From positions 258,832 to 322,831 of the forward strand of contig NZ_JAIUZI010000004.1 of assembly GCF_020171285.1 (NCBI RefSeq): a DNA stretch of 64,000 nucleotides. Direction: 5' to 3'. How positions within the stretch are numbered: the first letter of the stretch is position 1; the number at the start of each line of letters is the position of its first letter. Source of the stretch: Seohaeicola saemankumensis (GTDB taxonomy: Bacteria; Pseudomonadota; Alphaproteobacteria; Rhodobacterales; Rhodobacteraceae). The notes beneath the pieces are model-generated. The model searched no databases. It was not told the DNA's origin and saw nothing but the letters and a program-made list of their open reading frames with translations. Both the position numbers and the translations under genes were made by a program. Below are positions 8,961 through 18,216 of this stretch, piece after piece.

Positions 8961-9036
8961 GGGCCGGATCAGAGTAGCGTCGATCAGATAGAAGCCGGGG
9001 GCAGCGCGGGCGCGGTAACACCGGTGGCCGGAGCCA

Positions 9037-9480
9037 TCATCCGGTGCGCATCAGGTCCACGAAGGCCTTTCTCATCGAATTGCTGATCGCGACCGGGCGG
9101 CGGCTGGTGCGATCGACATAGACGTGGATAAAGAACCCGTTGGCCGAGGCGGAGTCTTCGTCGTTGCGGAACAGGCCGATTTCGTAACGCACCGAGCTGG
9201 TGCCCAGATGGGCCACGCGAATCCCGGCGGTGATGACATCGGGAAAGCCCATCTCGGCATGGTATTTGCACCCTGTCTCGACAACGAGACCAAAGCTGTC
9301 GCTGGTACGCGGGTCGAGCAGGCTGTGTTCGATCAGCCAGCCGTTAACCGCCGTGTCGAACAGCGAATAATGCACCACGTTGTTCATGTGGCCGTACATG
9401 TCGTTGTCCATCCAGCGGGTTTGGATGGTCTGGAACGCTGAAAAGTCGGAGCGGGTCGGAACCGGGGGGCGGGGTGCCAT
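9037..9480 (-). CDS. Acyl-CoA thioesterase (4HBT/YbgC-like hotdog fold)
   Basis: A 147-residue single-domain hotdog protein. It has the 4HBT signature RWMDNDMYGHMNNVVHYSLF near the N-terminus, where the Asp is the expected catalytic residue, and the length is typical. It should hydrolyse a short or medium acyl-CoA; the substrate is unknown. It is downstream of the iron alcohol dehydrogenase gene, with the stop and start overlapping as TGATG at 9478-9482, so the two are translationally coupled and probably act together. Confidence 0.85.
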   Translation of the reverse strand: MAPRPPVPTRSDFSAFQTIQTRWMDNDMYGHMNNVVHYSLFDTAVNGWLIEHSLLDPRTSDSFGLVVETGCKYHAEMGFPDVITAGIRVAHLGTSSVRYEIGLFRNDEDSASANGFFIHVYVDRTSRRPVAISNSMRKAFVDLMRTG

Positions 9481-10640
9481 CACCAGGCCGCCGTGTAGAT
9501 GTTAAAGGCATCGGTTTCGCTGACATCGCGCGGGTTGTTGACCAGCAGCCGGGTCTGCAGCATGGCGTCGCTGGCCATTTTCGCGATGGCGTCCTTTGGG
9601 ATCTCGACGTCGCGCAGGCGGGTCTGCATTCCCAGCTTTGCCGAGAGATCCGCCAGCGCGTCGATGAAACCGGCGCAGCGCGCCTGGCTGCCGTCGACAT
9701 CCGCCAGATGAGGGAAGGCGTCGGCGGCGATCTCGGCATAGGTGGCGCTGGCCTCTGGCGCGTTGAAGCGCAGCACATGCGGCAGCACCAGCGCGTTGGA
9801 CAGCCCATGCGGGATATGAAAGGTGCCGCCGATGGGATAGGCCAGCGCATGAACGGCGGCGACCGGCGAATTGGCAAAGGCCTGCCCCGCCAGCATGGAA
9901 CCCAGCAGCATGGCGCCGCGCGCGTCCTTGTTCTGGCCCTCGAAAACGGCGGTTTCGATGTTGGCCCCGAGCAATCGCAAGGCTTCGCGCGCCAGCATTT
10001 TCGACAGCGGGTTGTTGTTGGCGCTCTTGGAAGCGTAGGCCTCGATCGCGTGGACCATGGCATCGACGCCTGTGGCGGCGGTGATATGCGGCGGCAGCCC
10101 GACGGTCAGGTCGGCGTCCAGAATGGCGATGTCAGGCAGGATGACGGGCGAGGACACGCCGCGCTTTTCCTCGGCGCCGACGGTGATGATGGACACCGGG
10201 GTGACCTCGGACCCGGTTCCGGCCGTCGTCGGCACCAGAACCAGCGGCAGGCGCGGCCCCTTGGCCTGGGCCACGCCCCAGGCATCGTCCAGATCCTCGC
10301 CCGACCCCAGCAGGAGTGCCACCAGTTTGGCGACATCGAGAGAGGAGCCGCCGCCGAAGCCCACGACGCCGGTCGCGCCGGCGCTGCGCCCGGCCTCGAC
10401 CGCGGTCATCAGGGTTTCGCGCGAGGGGTCGGCTTCGACCTGGTCAAAGATCACCACCTCGTGGCCGGCGTCCTGAAGCGAGGCGATGGCGGCATCGGCA
10501 AGACCGAGGGCGCGCAATCCGGGGTCGGTGACCAGCAAGCAGGTCTTGCCCAGGACCGCGCCTGCGACCCCGGCCAGATGGGCGGCGGCCCCGGTTTCAA
10601 AAACCAGCGATTTGGTGGTGTTGAACTGGAAGGGTGTCAT
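9480..10640 (-). CDS. Iron-containing (group III) alcohol dehydrogenase
   Basis: A 386-residue NAD(P)-dependent dehydrogenase starting at the ATG at 10640. The family's nucleotide motif GFGGGSSLDVAKLVA lies near residues 95-110, followed by PTTAGTGSEVTP. The metal-site residues are seen as Asp and His in GVDAMVHAIEAY and two histidines in HALAYPIGGTFHIPHG. It oxidises an alcohol or reduces an aldehyde; the substrate cannot be told. The open frame extends 458 codons further upstream, but that part lies opposite coxC and has no family similarity. It is divergent from coxC. Confidence 0.9.
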   Translation of the reverse strand: MTPFQFNTTKSLVFETGAAAHLAGVAGAVLGKTCLLVTDPGLRALGLADAAIASLQDAGHEVVIFDQVEADPSRETLMTAVEAGRSAGATGVVGFGGGSSLDVAKLVALLLGSGEDLDDAWGVAQAKGPRLPLVLVPTTAGTGSEVTPVSIITVGAEEKRGVSSPVILPDIAILDADLTVGLPPHITAATGVDAMVHAIEAYASKSANNNPLSKMLAREALRLLGANIETAVFEGQNKDARGAMLLGSMLAGQAFANSPVAAVHALAYPIGGTFHIPHGLSNALVLPHVLRFNAPEASATYAEIAADAFPHLADVDGSQARCAGFIDALADLSAKLGMQTRLRDVEIPKDAIAKMASDAMLQTRLLVNNPRDVSETDAFNIYTAAW

Positions 10641-11045
10641 AATCGTGGTCCTTTGAATGTCAGTCCGTGCGCAAAGCCGTGTTGGAAGAGGGCATAGGCC
10701 GGGCCGCATTTGAACGGTCGGGCGCGCGCGTGCCCGCCGGTGCCTGATCTGATCTCTCCCATGCCCGCACTGTCCGGGAACTGCCGTGCCAGCACAATGG
10801 TTTCTTGACCCGTGGTCAAAAGAAACTGGGCGATATCGCGGAATTCGAGTGTCTGGTACGGAGTTCGGTCGCCGTTTGGCCGGTCGCGCGCGGATTTCCC
10901 GGCGGTCGGGCCGGTAAAAAGGCTGGACAGCCGCAGGCCGGTGGTGAAGGTGTTCGGCAAACGACGCGGCAGGAGTTCGGCGCGTTGAGTGGGAGCAGCG
11001 GTCTTGATAGACTTCCCACCGGACACCGGGGAGGGAGGAGCCGGC
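10641..11045. other. Intergenic region between the alcohol dehydrogenase gene and coxC
   Basis: About 405 bases without a convincing gene. It must hold the promoters for the divergent alcohol dehydrogenase and coxC genes. The clearest structure is a perfect inverted repeat TTGACC-N3-GGTCAA at 10805-10819. A strong purine-rich ribosome site lies at 11031-11040, just before the coxC GTG start. No clear sigma-70 promoter could be assigned by eye. Confidence 0.6.
10805..10819. promoter_or_regulatory. Inverted repeat TTGACC-N3-GGTCAA upstream of coxC
   Basis: The two 6-base arms match perfectly, with CGT between them. TTTC and AAGAAA outside the arms extend the symmetry if two A bases are bulged. 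It sits about 165 bases from the alcohol dehydrogenase start and 227 bases from the coxC start. It could be an operator for a dimeric regulator, or its left arm could serve as a -35 element. No regulator can be named. Confidence 0.4.
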
Positions 11046-12137
11046 GTGCTGGAGTTTTCGCATAACGGATGGCTGATCCTGGCGTCCTTTGCTGTCGCCC
11101 TGATGGCGGCCTTTACCGGCCTGTCGCTGACGCGCGACGCGTCGAAGGTACCGGAGGGCAAGCGCAAGCTGATCGTGGTGATGGCGGCGGTGGCGCTGGG
11201 CGGCGGCATCTGGTCGATGCATTTCGTGGCGATGCTGGGCCTGCAATTGCCGATCCAGTTCTACTATGACGCGCTGGTGACGCTGATTTCGGCGCTGCTG
11301 GCGATCCTGGTTGTCGGGCTGGCGCTGTTGATCCTGCATTTCTACCCGCGCGGAGCAGGGTCCATCATTGCGGCGGGGGTTGTCGTCGGTTTCGGCATCG
11401 TGCTGATGCATTATGTCGGCATGTTGGGCATGCGCCTGTGCCGTCCGGTCAACAGCGTTACCGATTACCTGTTGTCCGGCGTGGTTTCGGTCGCGCTGTC
11501 GGTGTTCGCGATCTGGGTGGCCTATGACCGGCGCACGCGGCGTAACATCCTGCTGGGGACGGTGTGTTTTGCCATGGCCGTGGTGGCGGTGCATTTCGTT
11601 GCCGTGACCGGGACGCAATTTGCGATGAGCGAGGCCGCCGACGTGATTGGTCCGGTGTTGAGCAACCAGAGCCTGGCGATCGGGGTTACGGTTGCGGTGT
11701 TCCTGATCTGCGGTGCGTTCCTGCTGAGCGGTGTGAGCTTTCTGGAACGCGCGGTGGTGGTGGCGGAGCCGCCAGAAAGCGCGCCGGAGCCTGTCGAGGC
11801 GGCCACCGCAGGGGTACCGTATCAGCGGGACGGGCACACGCAGTTCGTCGGGCGAAACCAGATCGCGGCGATCCGGGCCGAAGGGCATTATACGCTTCTG
11901 TATGTAGGTGGCGAAAAGCTGTTCTGCCCCTGGTCGATCAGCGAGGCGGACAGCCGCCTGGCGGCGTCCGGCTATGTCCGCACCCACCGCAGCTACCTCG
12001 TGAACCCGTCCCATGTGAGCGGCTTTGAACGGCTGAAGGACACCGGCGTCGTCTACTTCGAGGCGGTGGACTCGCTGACCAAGGTGCCGGTCAGCCGGTC
12101 GCGGCTGGCCCCCGTGCGCGAGGCGCTGGGATTGTAG
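11046..12137 (+). CDS. coxC: MHYT-domain membrane sensor with LytTR DNA-binding domain, CO-dehydrogenase regulator CoxC
   Basis: A 363-residue protein starting at a GTG (11046) five bases after a GGAGGAG ribosome site. The N-terminal 235 residues hold about seven membrane helices with three MHYT repeats: SMHFVAMLG, LMHYVGMLG and a variant AVHFVAVTG. MHYT domains are proposed to sense small gases through a metal. The last 100 residues are a LytTR domain (FVGRNQIAAIRAEGHYTLLY ... RTHRSYLVNPSHV ... VPVSRSRL), which binds direct repeats in DNA. In Oligotropha carboxidovorans CoxC and CoxH have this same layout. Here the gene lies directly upstream of coxM, so I infer it senses CO (or O2) and activates the cox operon. 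Confidence 0.88.
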   Translation: MLEFSHNGWLILASFAVALMAAFTGLSLTRDASKVPEGKRKLIVVMAAVALGGGIWSMHFVAMLGLQLPIQFYYDALVTLISALLAILVVGLALLILHFYPRGAGSIIAAGVVVGFGIVLMHYVGMLGMRLCRPVNSVTDYLLSGVVSVALSVFAIWVAYDRRTRRNILLGTVCFAMAVVAVHFVAVTGTQFAMSEAADVIGPVLSNQSLAIGVTVAVFLICGAFLLSGVSFLERAVVVAEPPESAPEPVEAATAGVPYQRDGHTQFVGRNQIAAIRAEGHYTLLYVGGEKLFCPWSISEADSRLAASGYVRTHRSYLVNPSHVSGFERLKDTGVVYFEAVDSLTKVPVSRSRLAPVREALGL

Positions 12138-12138
12138 T

Positions 12139-12191
12139 TTCGCAACTCGTGCAGCTCATTCGCAGTTCGTGCAGCACCTGTAGCGGTTGGT
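12139..12191 (+). promoter_or_regulatory. LytTR-type operator array upstream of coxM
   Basis: Three related 9-base elements occur in the same orientation with 20 and 21 base spacing: GCAACTCGT at 12142, GCAGTTCGT at 12162 and GCGGTTGGT at 12183. The first two sit inside a longer 17-base direct repeat (12139-12155 and 12159-12175, differing at two positions). LytTR proteins bind direct repeats of about 9 bases resembling WMMGTTNRK at about two helical turns; copy 2 fits best. CoxC, encoded immediately upstream, is the obvious candidate binder. The binding is inferred. Confidence 0.6.
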
Positions 12192-12276
12192 TCTTGTGGC
12201 TTAGAAACCCCTGACGAACCGCCCCATGATCTTCTCACCGGGCCGCATCAGACGGCTCATGGGAGGAGACATTCAA

Positions 12277-13140
12277 ATGATACCAGCCGGGTTCGATTAT
12301 CATCGACCCGCCGACATCGCGTCGGCGATTGCCATTATCCAGCAACACGGGGACGAGGCGCGTGTGATCGCGGGCGGGCACAGCCTGATCCCGATGATGA
12401 AGCTGCGAATGGCTGATCTGAGCCACATTGTCGACCTGCAGGCAATTGACGGTCTGAAGGGCATCACGGTTTCGGGCGGAACAGCCGATATCGGCGCGAT
12501 GGTGACCCAGAACGACCTGATCACCAATGACGACCTGGCGGCGGCCCTGCCCATCCTGCGTGAAGCGGCGCTGCAAATCGCCGACCCGCAGGTGCGGTAT
12601 GTCGGAACGGTCGGGGGCAATGTTGCCAATGGCGATCCGGGCAACGACATGCCGGGGCTGATGCAGTGTCTGGGAGCGACCTATACGCTGGCCGGACCCG
12701 ATGGCAGCCGCGAGGTGGCGGCGCGGGAGTTCTACGAGGCGGCCTATTTCACCGCCCGCGATGACGAGGAAATCCTGACCCGGATCTCGATCCCGGTGCC
12801 GGCGGCTGGGACCGGCTATGCCTACGAAAAGCAAAAGCGCAAGATCGGCGATTATGCGACTGCGGCGGCAGCGGTGCTGATCCGGGTGGAAAACGGCACC
12901 TGCACCGAGGCCTCGGTCGCGATGACAAACCTGGCCGACACACCGGTCTGGTCGCAGGAGGCCGCCGCCGCGCTGGTTGGCAGCAACCTGGACGACAACG
13001 CCCGTCAGGCGGCCGTACGCGCCGCCGTCGATGCGACCGAACCGGTTGCCGACAACCGCGGCCCCGTCGCGTTCAAGAAACATGTGGCCGCCGTGATCCT
13101 GCGCCGCGCGATTGACCGCGCCGCCGATCGCGCGTCCTGA
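12277..13140 (+). CDS. coxM: Aerobic CO dehydrogenase medium (FAD) subunit CoxM
   Basis: A 287-residue FAD protein of the molybdenum hydroxylase family, passing electrons from the CoxS iron-sulfur clusters towards the respiratory quinone pool. The two FAD-pyrophosphate motifs are visible as AGGHSLIP near residues 33-40 and [14 protein letters not shown] near residues 112-125. I start at the ATG at 12277 ([11 protein letters not shown]), eight bases after GGGAGGAG. The in-frame ATG at 12259 lacks such a site. It is the first structural gene of the coxMSLDEFG operon. Confidence 0.95.
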   Translation: MIPAGFDYHRPADIASAIAIIQQHGDEARVIAGGHSLIPMMKLRMADLSHIVDLQAIDGLKGITVSGGTADIGAMVTQNDLITNDDLAAALPILREAALQIADPQVRYVGTVGGNVANGDPGNDMPGLMQCLGATYTLAGPDGSREVAAREFYEAAYFTARDDEEILTRISIPVPAAGTGYAYEKQKRKIGDYATAAAAVLIRVENGTCTEASVAMTNLADTPVWSQEAAAALVGSNLDDNARQAAVRAAVDATEPVADNRGPVAFKKHVAAVILRRAIDRAADRAS

Positions 13141-13153
13141 GGAGGAGACAGAC

Positions 13154-13648
13154 ATGTCAAAGATGCATGTGAAAATGACGGTGAACGGCAAGGCCGTCGA
13201 AGCGCTGGCCGAGCCGCGCACGCTGCTGATCCATTTCCTGCGCGAAGATCTGCGCATCACCGGGCCGCACATCGGCTGCGAAACCTCGCATTGCGGGGCC
13301 TGCACCGTCGATCTGAACGGCAAGTCGGTCAAGGCCTGCACCGTGTTCGTGGCGCAGGCGGACGGGGCCGACATCACCACCGTCGAGGGGCTGGTGAATG
13401 AGGACGGATCGCTTGGCGTGATCCAGGAGATGTTCCGCGAGCACCACGGGCTGCAGTGCGGGTTCTGTACACCGGGCATGATCACCCGGGCGCACCGCCT
13501 GCTGCAGGAGAACCCGACCCCGACCGAGGAAGAGGTCCGGTTCGGCATGGCCGGCAACCTGTGCCGCTGCACCGGCTACCAGAACATTGTCAAAGCGATC
13601 CTGGCCTCGGCCGATCAGCTGAACGCCCAGAAGGAGGCCGCGGAATGA
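13154..13648 (+). CDS. coxS: Aerobic CO dehydrogenase small (2x[2Fe-2S]) subunit CoxS
   Basis: A 164-residue iron-sulfur subunit carrying two [2Fe-2S] clusters. The plant-ferredoxin-like cluster uses Cys42, Cys47, Cys50 and Cys62 ([16 protein letters not shown] ... KAC). The second, helical-domain cluster uses Cys102, Cys105, Cys137 and Cys139 (CGFC ... CRCTGYQNI). It relays electrons from the Mo-Cu site in CoxL to the FAD in CoxM. The ATG at 13154 follows GGAGGAG at 13141-13147. The stop overlaps the coxL start (ATGA at 13645-13648). Confidence 0.96.
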   Translation: MSKMHVKMTVNGKAVEALAEPRTLLIHFLREDLRITGPHIGCETSHCGACTVDLNGKSVKACTVFVAQADGADITTVEGLVNEDGSLGVIQEMFREHHGLQCGFCTPGMITRAHRLLQENPTPTEEEVRFGMAGNLCRCTGYQNIVKAILASADQLNAQKEAAE

Positions 13649-16065
13649 AGGACGAGGTACAAACCCCCGAAGAACGCACCGCCAACCTCAAGGGGATGGG
13701 CAGTGCCCGCAAGCGCGTCGAAGACGTGCGGTTTACCCAGGGCAAGGGCAACTATGTCGATGATATCAAGCTGGATGGCATGCTGTTCGGTGATTTCGTG
13801 CGCTCGCCCTATGCCCATGCGCGGGTGGTCAGCGTCAACAAGGAGGCGGCGCTGGCGCTGCCGGGCGTGATCGCGGTGCTGACAGCCGAGGACCTTGCGC
13901 CGCTGGGCCTTCACTGGATGCCGACGCTGGCGGGGGACAAGCAAATGGTGCTGGCCGACGGCAAGGTGCTGTTCCAGGGCCAGGAGGTCGCCTTTGTCGT
14001 GGCCGAAGACCGCTATATCGCCGCCGACGCGGTGGAACTGGTCGAGGTCGAATACGACGAGCTGCCGGTGGTCGTGGACCCGTTCAAGGCGCTGGAGCCG
14101 GATGCGCCCGTGTTGCGCGAGGATATCGCGGGCAACATGGAAGGCGCGCATGGGCCGCGCAAACACAACAACCATATCTTTACCTGGGAGCAGGGAGACA
14201 AGGAAGGTACCGAGGCTGTGCTCTCCGAGGCCGACGTGGTGGCCGAGGAGATGGTCTATTACCACCGCACCCACCCCTGTCCGCTGGAAACCTGTGGATC
14301 GGTCGCCAGCATGGACAAGGTGACCGGCAAGCTGACGCTGTGGGGCACTTTCCAGGCGCCGCACGCGGTGCGCACGGTGGCCTCGCTGATCTCGGGCATT
14401 GCCGAGCACAACATTCGGGTGATCAGCCCGGACATCGGCGGCGGATTCGGCAACAAGGTGGGCGTCTATCCCGGATATGTCTGTTCCATCGTGGCCTCGA
14501 TCGTCACCGGCAAGCCGGTGAAATGGGTCGAGGACCGGATGGAAAACCTGATGTCGACCGCCTTTGCCCGCGATTACTGGATGCAGGGCAAGATCGCGGC
14601 CACGAAGGAGGGAAAGATCACCGGCCTGTGGTGCCATACCACGGCGGATCACGGCGGCTTTGACGCCTGCGCCGACCCGACCAAGTTCCCGGCCGGGTTC
14701 ATGAACATCTGCACCGGGTCCTATGACATCCCGGTGGCTTATCTTGCGGTCGATGGCGTCTATACCAACAAGGCGCCGGGCGGCGTGGCCTATCGTTGTT
14801 CCTTCCGGGTGACGGAGGCGGCCTATTTCATCGAGCGGATGATCGAGGTGCTGGCGATCAAGCTGAACATGGACGCGGCCGAGCTGCGCCGGATCAACTT
14901 TATCAGCAAGGAGCAGTTCCCCTACCAGTCCGCGCTGGGCTGGGAGTACGACAGCGGTGACTACCACACCGCGTGGGACAAAGCGATGAAGGCGGTGGAC
15001 TACGACGGGCTGCGGGCCGAACAGGCGCAACGTCTGGAGGACTTCAAGGCCGGCAAGACCCGCAAGCTGATGGGCATCGGGTTGACGCATTTCACCGAGA
15101 TCGTCGGCGCGGGACCGGTCAAGAACTGCGATATCCTCGGCCTTGGCATGTTCGACAGCTGCGAGATCCGCATTCACCCGACCGGGTCGGCGATTGCTCG
15201 TCTGGGCACGATCAGCCAGGGGCAGGGTCACGCGACGACCTTTGCCCAGATCATCGCCTCTGAGATTGGGTTGCCGGCGGATGACATCACGCTGGAAGAA
15301 GGCGACACCGATACCGCGCCATATGGTCTGGGCACCTACGGGTCCCGCTCCACGCCGGTGGCCGGTGCGGCGACGGCAATGGCGGCGCGCAAGATCCGCG
15401 CCAAGGCGCAGATGATCGCGGCCTATCTGCTGGAGGTGCACGACGACGATGTCGAGTTCGACATCGACCGCTTTGTGGTCAAGGGCGCGCCGGAGCGGTT
15501 CAAGTCGATGAAGGAGATCGCCTTTGCCGCCTACAACCAGGCGATCCCGGGGCTGGAGCCGGGGCTGGAGGCGGTCAGCTACTATGATCCGCCGAACATG
15601 ACCTATCCGTTTGGCGCCTATATCTGTGTTTTGGATATCGACGTGGACACCGGCGTGTCGGACATCCGCAGTTTCTATGCGCTGGACGATTGCGGCACCC
15701 GGATCAACCCGATGATCATCGAAGGCCAGGTCCACGGCGGCCTGACCGAGGCGCTGGCCATCGCGATGGGGCAGGAGATTGCCTATGACGAGATCGGCAA
15801 CGTCAAGACCGGGACGCTGATGGATTTCTTTATCCCGACCGCCTGGGAAACGCCGAACTATCAGACCGACTGGACCACCACACCCAGCCCGCATCATCCG
15901 ATCGGGGCCAAGGGTGTTGGCGAAAGCCCGAATGTCGGTGGCGTGCCCTGCTTCTCGAACGCGGTGCATGATGCGTTCCGGCCTTTTGGTCTGACGCAAA
16001 GCCACATGCCGCACGATCACTGGCGGGTTTGGAAGACCGCCCATGATCTGGGTCTGCACGAATGA
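13645..16065 (+). CDS. coxL: Aerobic CO dehydrogenase large (Mo-Cu) subunit CoxL, form I
   Basis: An 806-residue catalytic subunit that oxidises CO to CO2 at a molybdenum-copper site. The active-site loop reads AYRCSFR at residues 382-388, with the copper-bridging cysteine at 385. This motif separates form I (true CO dehydrogenase) from form II, which has AYRGAGR. The C-terminal catalytic glutamate region is seen in [13 protein letters not shown]. The molybdopterin-cytosine-dinucleotide binding regions [13 protein letters not shown] and [13 protein letters not shown] are present. The length matches the O. carboxidovorans enzyme (809). Start and length are unambiguous because the ATG overlaps the coxS stop. 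Confidence 0.97.
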   Translation: MKDEVQTPEERTANLKGMGSARKRVEDVRFTQGKGNYVDDIKLDGMLFGDFVRSPYAHARVVSVNKEAALALPGVIAVLTAEDLAPLGLHWMPTLAGDKQMVLADGKVLFQGQEVAFVVAEDRYIAADAVELVEVEYDELPVVVDPFKALEPDAPVLREDIAGNMEGAHGPRKHNNHIFTWEQGDKEGTEAVLSEADVVAEEMVYYHRTHPCPLETCGSVASMDKVTGKLTLWGTFQAPHAVRTVASLISGIAEHNIRVISPDIGGGFGNKVGVYPGYVCSIVASIVTGKPVKWVEDRMENLMSTAFARDYWMQGKIAATKEGKITGLWCHTTADHGGFDACADPTKFPAGFMNICTGSYDIPVAYLAVDGVYTNKAPGGVAYRCSFRVTEAAYFIERMIEVLAIKLNMDAAELRRINFISKEQFPYQSALGWEYDSGDYHTAWDKAMKAVDYDGLRAEQAQRLEDFKAGKTRKLMGIGLTHFTEIVGAGPVKNCDILGLGMFDSCEIRIHPTGSAIARLGTISQGQGHATTFAQIIASEIGLPADDITLEEGDTDTAPYGLGTYGSRSTPVAGAATAMAARKIRAKAQMIAAYLLEVHDDDVEFDIDRFVVKGAPERFKSMKEIAFAAYNQAIPGLEPGLEAVSYYDPPNMTYPFGAYICVLDIDVDTGVSDIRSFYALDDCGTRINPMIIEGQVHGGLTEALAIAMGQEIAYDEIGNVKTGTLMDFFIPTAWETPNYQTDWTTTPSPHHPIGAKGVGESPNVGGVPCFSNAVHDAFRPFGLTQSHMPHDHWRVWKTAHDLGLHE

Positions 16066-16072
16066 GGTTTGG

Positions 16073-16095
16073 GGCCGGCGCGAGATGCGTCGGCC
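16073..16095 (+). other. Intercistronic hairpin between coxL and coxD
   Basis: GGCCGGC at 16073-16079 can pair with GTCGGCC at 16089-16095 (one G-U pair) around a 9-base loop, directly after the coxL stop. There is no T run, so it is more likely an mRNA-processing or stability element separating structural from accessory cox genes than a full terminator. Confidence 0.35.
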
Positions 16096-16159
16096 TCTCC
16101 GCCCGGCGTGGCCGGGGAATTGAGTATTTGCAAAGAGATGAAACAGGGGGATGCGCGTG

Positions 16160-17017
16160 ATGAGCTTTGGTGAGGTGCAGGTGGCGCTGGCCGAACAGGG
16201 CTATGTCGCGGGTGACCGTCTGGCCATGGCGTTGCATCTGGCGGGGGCGCTGGGGCGGCCGCTGCTGCTGGAAGGACCGGCGGGCGTGGGCAAGACCGAG
16301 GTGGCCAAGGCGTGGGCGGCGGCGCGGGACGCGCGGCTGATCCGGTTGCAATGCTATGAGGGGCTGGATGCCAGCCATGCGATTTATGAGTGGAACTACC
16401 AGCGCCAGCTGCTGGCCATCCGTGCCGCCGAGGTGGCCGAGGAGGCGCAGCTTTTTTCCGAGCGCTACCTGTTGAAGCGACCTTTGCTGGAGGCGATTTC
16501 TTCGGAGGAGCCGGTGGTTCTGCTGATTGACGAGATCGACCGGGCGGATGAGGAGTTCGAGGCCTATCTGCTGGAGATCCTGTCGGAGTTCCAGATCACG
16601 ATTCCGGAGTTGGGGACAATTGCGGCGCAGGTCAGGCCGATGGTGATCCTGACCGCGAACGGCACCCGCGACTTGTCCGATGCGCTGCGGCGGCGGTGTC
16701 TTTATGCCTTTGTCGATTTCCCGGACCGCGAGACGGAACTGTCGATCCTGACCGCGCGGATGCCCGGGGTCGAGCCCCTGCTGGCGCGTCAGGTGGTCGG
16801 CGTGGTGCAGGCGCTGCGCCGCGAGGACATGGAGAAGGTGCCGGGCATTGCCGAGATGCTGGACTGGGCGGCGGCTCTTTCGGGACTTGGGGTGAACGAC
16901 ATGGCGCAGGCGCCCGAAGCGGTGCAGGCCAGCCTGGTGTGCCTGTTGAAGACGGCGGCGGACCGGGACGCGGCCCCGCGCGAGGTGATGGACCGTTTGA
17001 TCGGCAAGGTGGCGTGA
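16160..17017 (+). CDS. coxD: MoxR-type AAA+ ATPase CoxD
   Basis: A 285-residue AAA+ protein with Walker A LEGPAGVGKTEVAK near residue 40 and Walker B VVLLIDEIDRADEEFE. In O. carboxidovorans CoxD is a membrane-associated chaperone needed to insert sulfur and copper into the CoxL active site. An ATG at 16151 is in frame, but a GGGGG run abuts it with no spacing. The ATG at 16160 lies nine bases after that run and is preferred. The stop overlaps the coxE start (TGATG at 17015-17019). Confidence 0.92.
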   Translation: MSFGEVQVALAEQGYVAGDRLAMALHLAGALGRPLLLEGPAGVGKTEVAKAWAAARDARLIRLQCYEGLDASHAIYEWNYQRQLLAIRAAEVAEEAQLFSERYLLKRPLLEAISSEEPVVLLIDEIDRADEEFEAYLLEILSEFQITIPELGTIAAQVRPMVILTANGTRDLSDALRRRCLYAFVDFPDRETELSILTARMPGVEPLLARQVVGVVQALRREDMEKVPGIAEMLDWAAALSGLGVNDMAQAPEAVQASLVCLLKTAADRDAAPREVMDRLIGKVA

Positions 17018-18204
17018 TGGGGGTGACCCGCTTTCCATCCCGTGCGGCGGGGCTGGCGGACCGGATGGCGGGGTTTGTCGCGCATCTGCGGATGAACGGG
17101 TTCTTGCTGGGCCCGAGGGATACCGGAGCGGCCATGACGGCGTTGGCGGCGGTGCGGGCAACCGACCCGGCCGAGGCACGCGAAGCCTTGCAGGTGCTGT
17201 TGGCGGGGGATGCCGAGGAATGGCGGCGCTTTGACGATTTGTTCGACGCCTATTGGTTCAACGCGGGGAAACAGCGCGAAGACAAGGCACCGAGCCCGCA
17301 TGTCAGGGTGCAGGCTGCGCGCCAGCCGCTGTGGCAGCCGCATCTGGACCCGCTGAGCGGCGGCGCGGAGAGCCAGCAGGAGGCGGATCAGCCGGATGCA
17401 GGCGATGGCGAGGCCGAGGGCCGCGACGGGCGTCTGATTGCCACGCGCACGGACAACCTGAGCCGCCGGGATCTGCGCGAACTGATGGACGAAGACAGCC
17501 TGCGGCAGGCCGAGGCGGTGGCCCGCAATCTGGCTCGCGCGATCCGGGACCGGCGGTCGCGGCGGCGCAGGCGGGCGGCGCGCGGTTCGGCTCTGGACAT
17601 GCGGCGGATCCTGCGGGCCAGCCTGTCACGGGGTGGCGAGCCGATCGACCTGTACCGCAGGGCCCGGCCGCCAAGACCGATGCGGATCGTGGCGATTTGT
17701 GACGTGAGCGGGTCGATGACCGTCTATGCGCGCGTGTTTCTTGCCTTTCTCAAGGGGCTTCTCGACAGTGGAACCCGCGCCGATGCCTATCTGTTTCACA
17801 CCCGTCTGATGCGGGTGACCGATGCGCTGAAGGATCACGACACGCTGCGGGCGGCGGCGCGACTGTCGCTGATGGCCGAAGGTTTTGGCGGCGGCACGGA
17901 TATCTCGGGCAGTCTTGAGAGCTTCCTTGCCGGTTATGGCGCCCGGGCGCTGAACGGGCGTACGGTGGTGGTGATCCTGTCGGATGGCTACTGCACTTCG
18001 GAGCCGCAGGCGCTGGCGGAGGTGCTGGAGCGGATGCAGCGCAAGGCCCGGCGCATCGTCTGGCTGAACCCGTTGAAAGGGTGGCGCGACTATGCCCCCG
18101 TGGCCGGCGCGATGCAGGCCGCCGCGCCGTATCTTGACGCCCATCTGCCCGCCAATTCGCTGCCTGCCCTGGCCGCGCTTGAACCCGAATTTGCCCGGCT
18201 CTGA
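17017..18204 (+). CDS. coxE: von Willebrand factor A domain protein CoxE
   Basis: A 395-residue protein of the CoxE family, with a helical N-terminal region and an acidic linker. An arginine-rich stretch (RDRRSRRRRRAARGS, near residue 190) follows, then a VWA domain whose metal-ion site starts DVSGSM. CoxE works with CoxD in maturing the Mo-Cu cofactor of CO dehydrogenase. The start overlaps the coxD stop, indicating paired production of the MoxR/VWA partners. Confidence 0.92.
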   Translation: MGVTRFPSRAAGLADRMAGFVAHLRMNGFLLGPRDTGAAMTALAAVRATDPAEAREALQVLLAGDAEEWRRFDDLFDAYWFNAGKQREDKAPSPHVRVQAARQPLWQPHLDPLSGGAESQQEADQPDAGDGEAEGRDGRLIATRTDNLSRRDLRELMDEDSLRQAEAVARNLARAIRDRRSRRRRRAARGSALDMRRILRASLSRGGEPIDLYRRARPPRPMRIVAICDVSGSMTVYARVFLAFLKGLLDSGTRADAYLFHTRLMRVTDALKDHDTLRAAARLSLMAEGFGGGTDISGSLESFLAGYGARALNGRTVVVILSDGYCTSEPQALAEVLERMQRKARRIVWLNPLKGWRDYAPVAGAMQAAAPYLDAHLPANSLPALAALEPEFARL

Positions 18205-18216
18205 CAGGAGAACACC

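Noticed and set aside
10641-12014. The 458-codon upstream extension of the alcohol dehydrogenase frame
   Set aside because: It lies opposite coxC and the intergenic region; the dehydrogenase family begins at the ATG at 10640 and the extra sequence is low-complexity.
13615-16059. An 814-codon open frame opposite coxL
   Set aside because: It mirrors the well-supported coxL frame and is histidine/arginine-rich with no recognisable domain.
13645-16065. Possibility that the molybdenum hydroxylase is a form II (CoxL-like) enzyme
   Set aside because: The active-site loop is AYRCSFR, not AYRGAGR, and the MSLDEFG gene order is that of form I.
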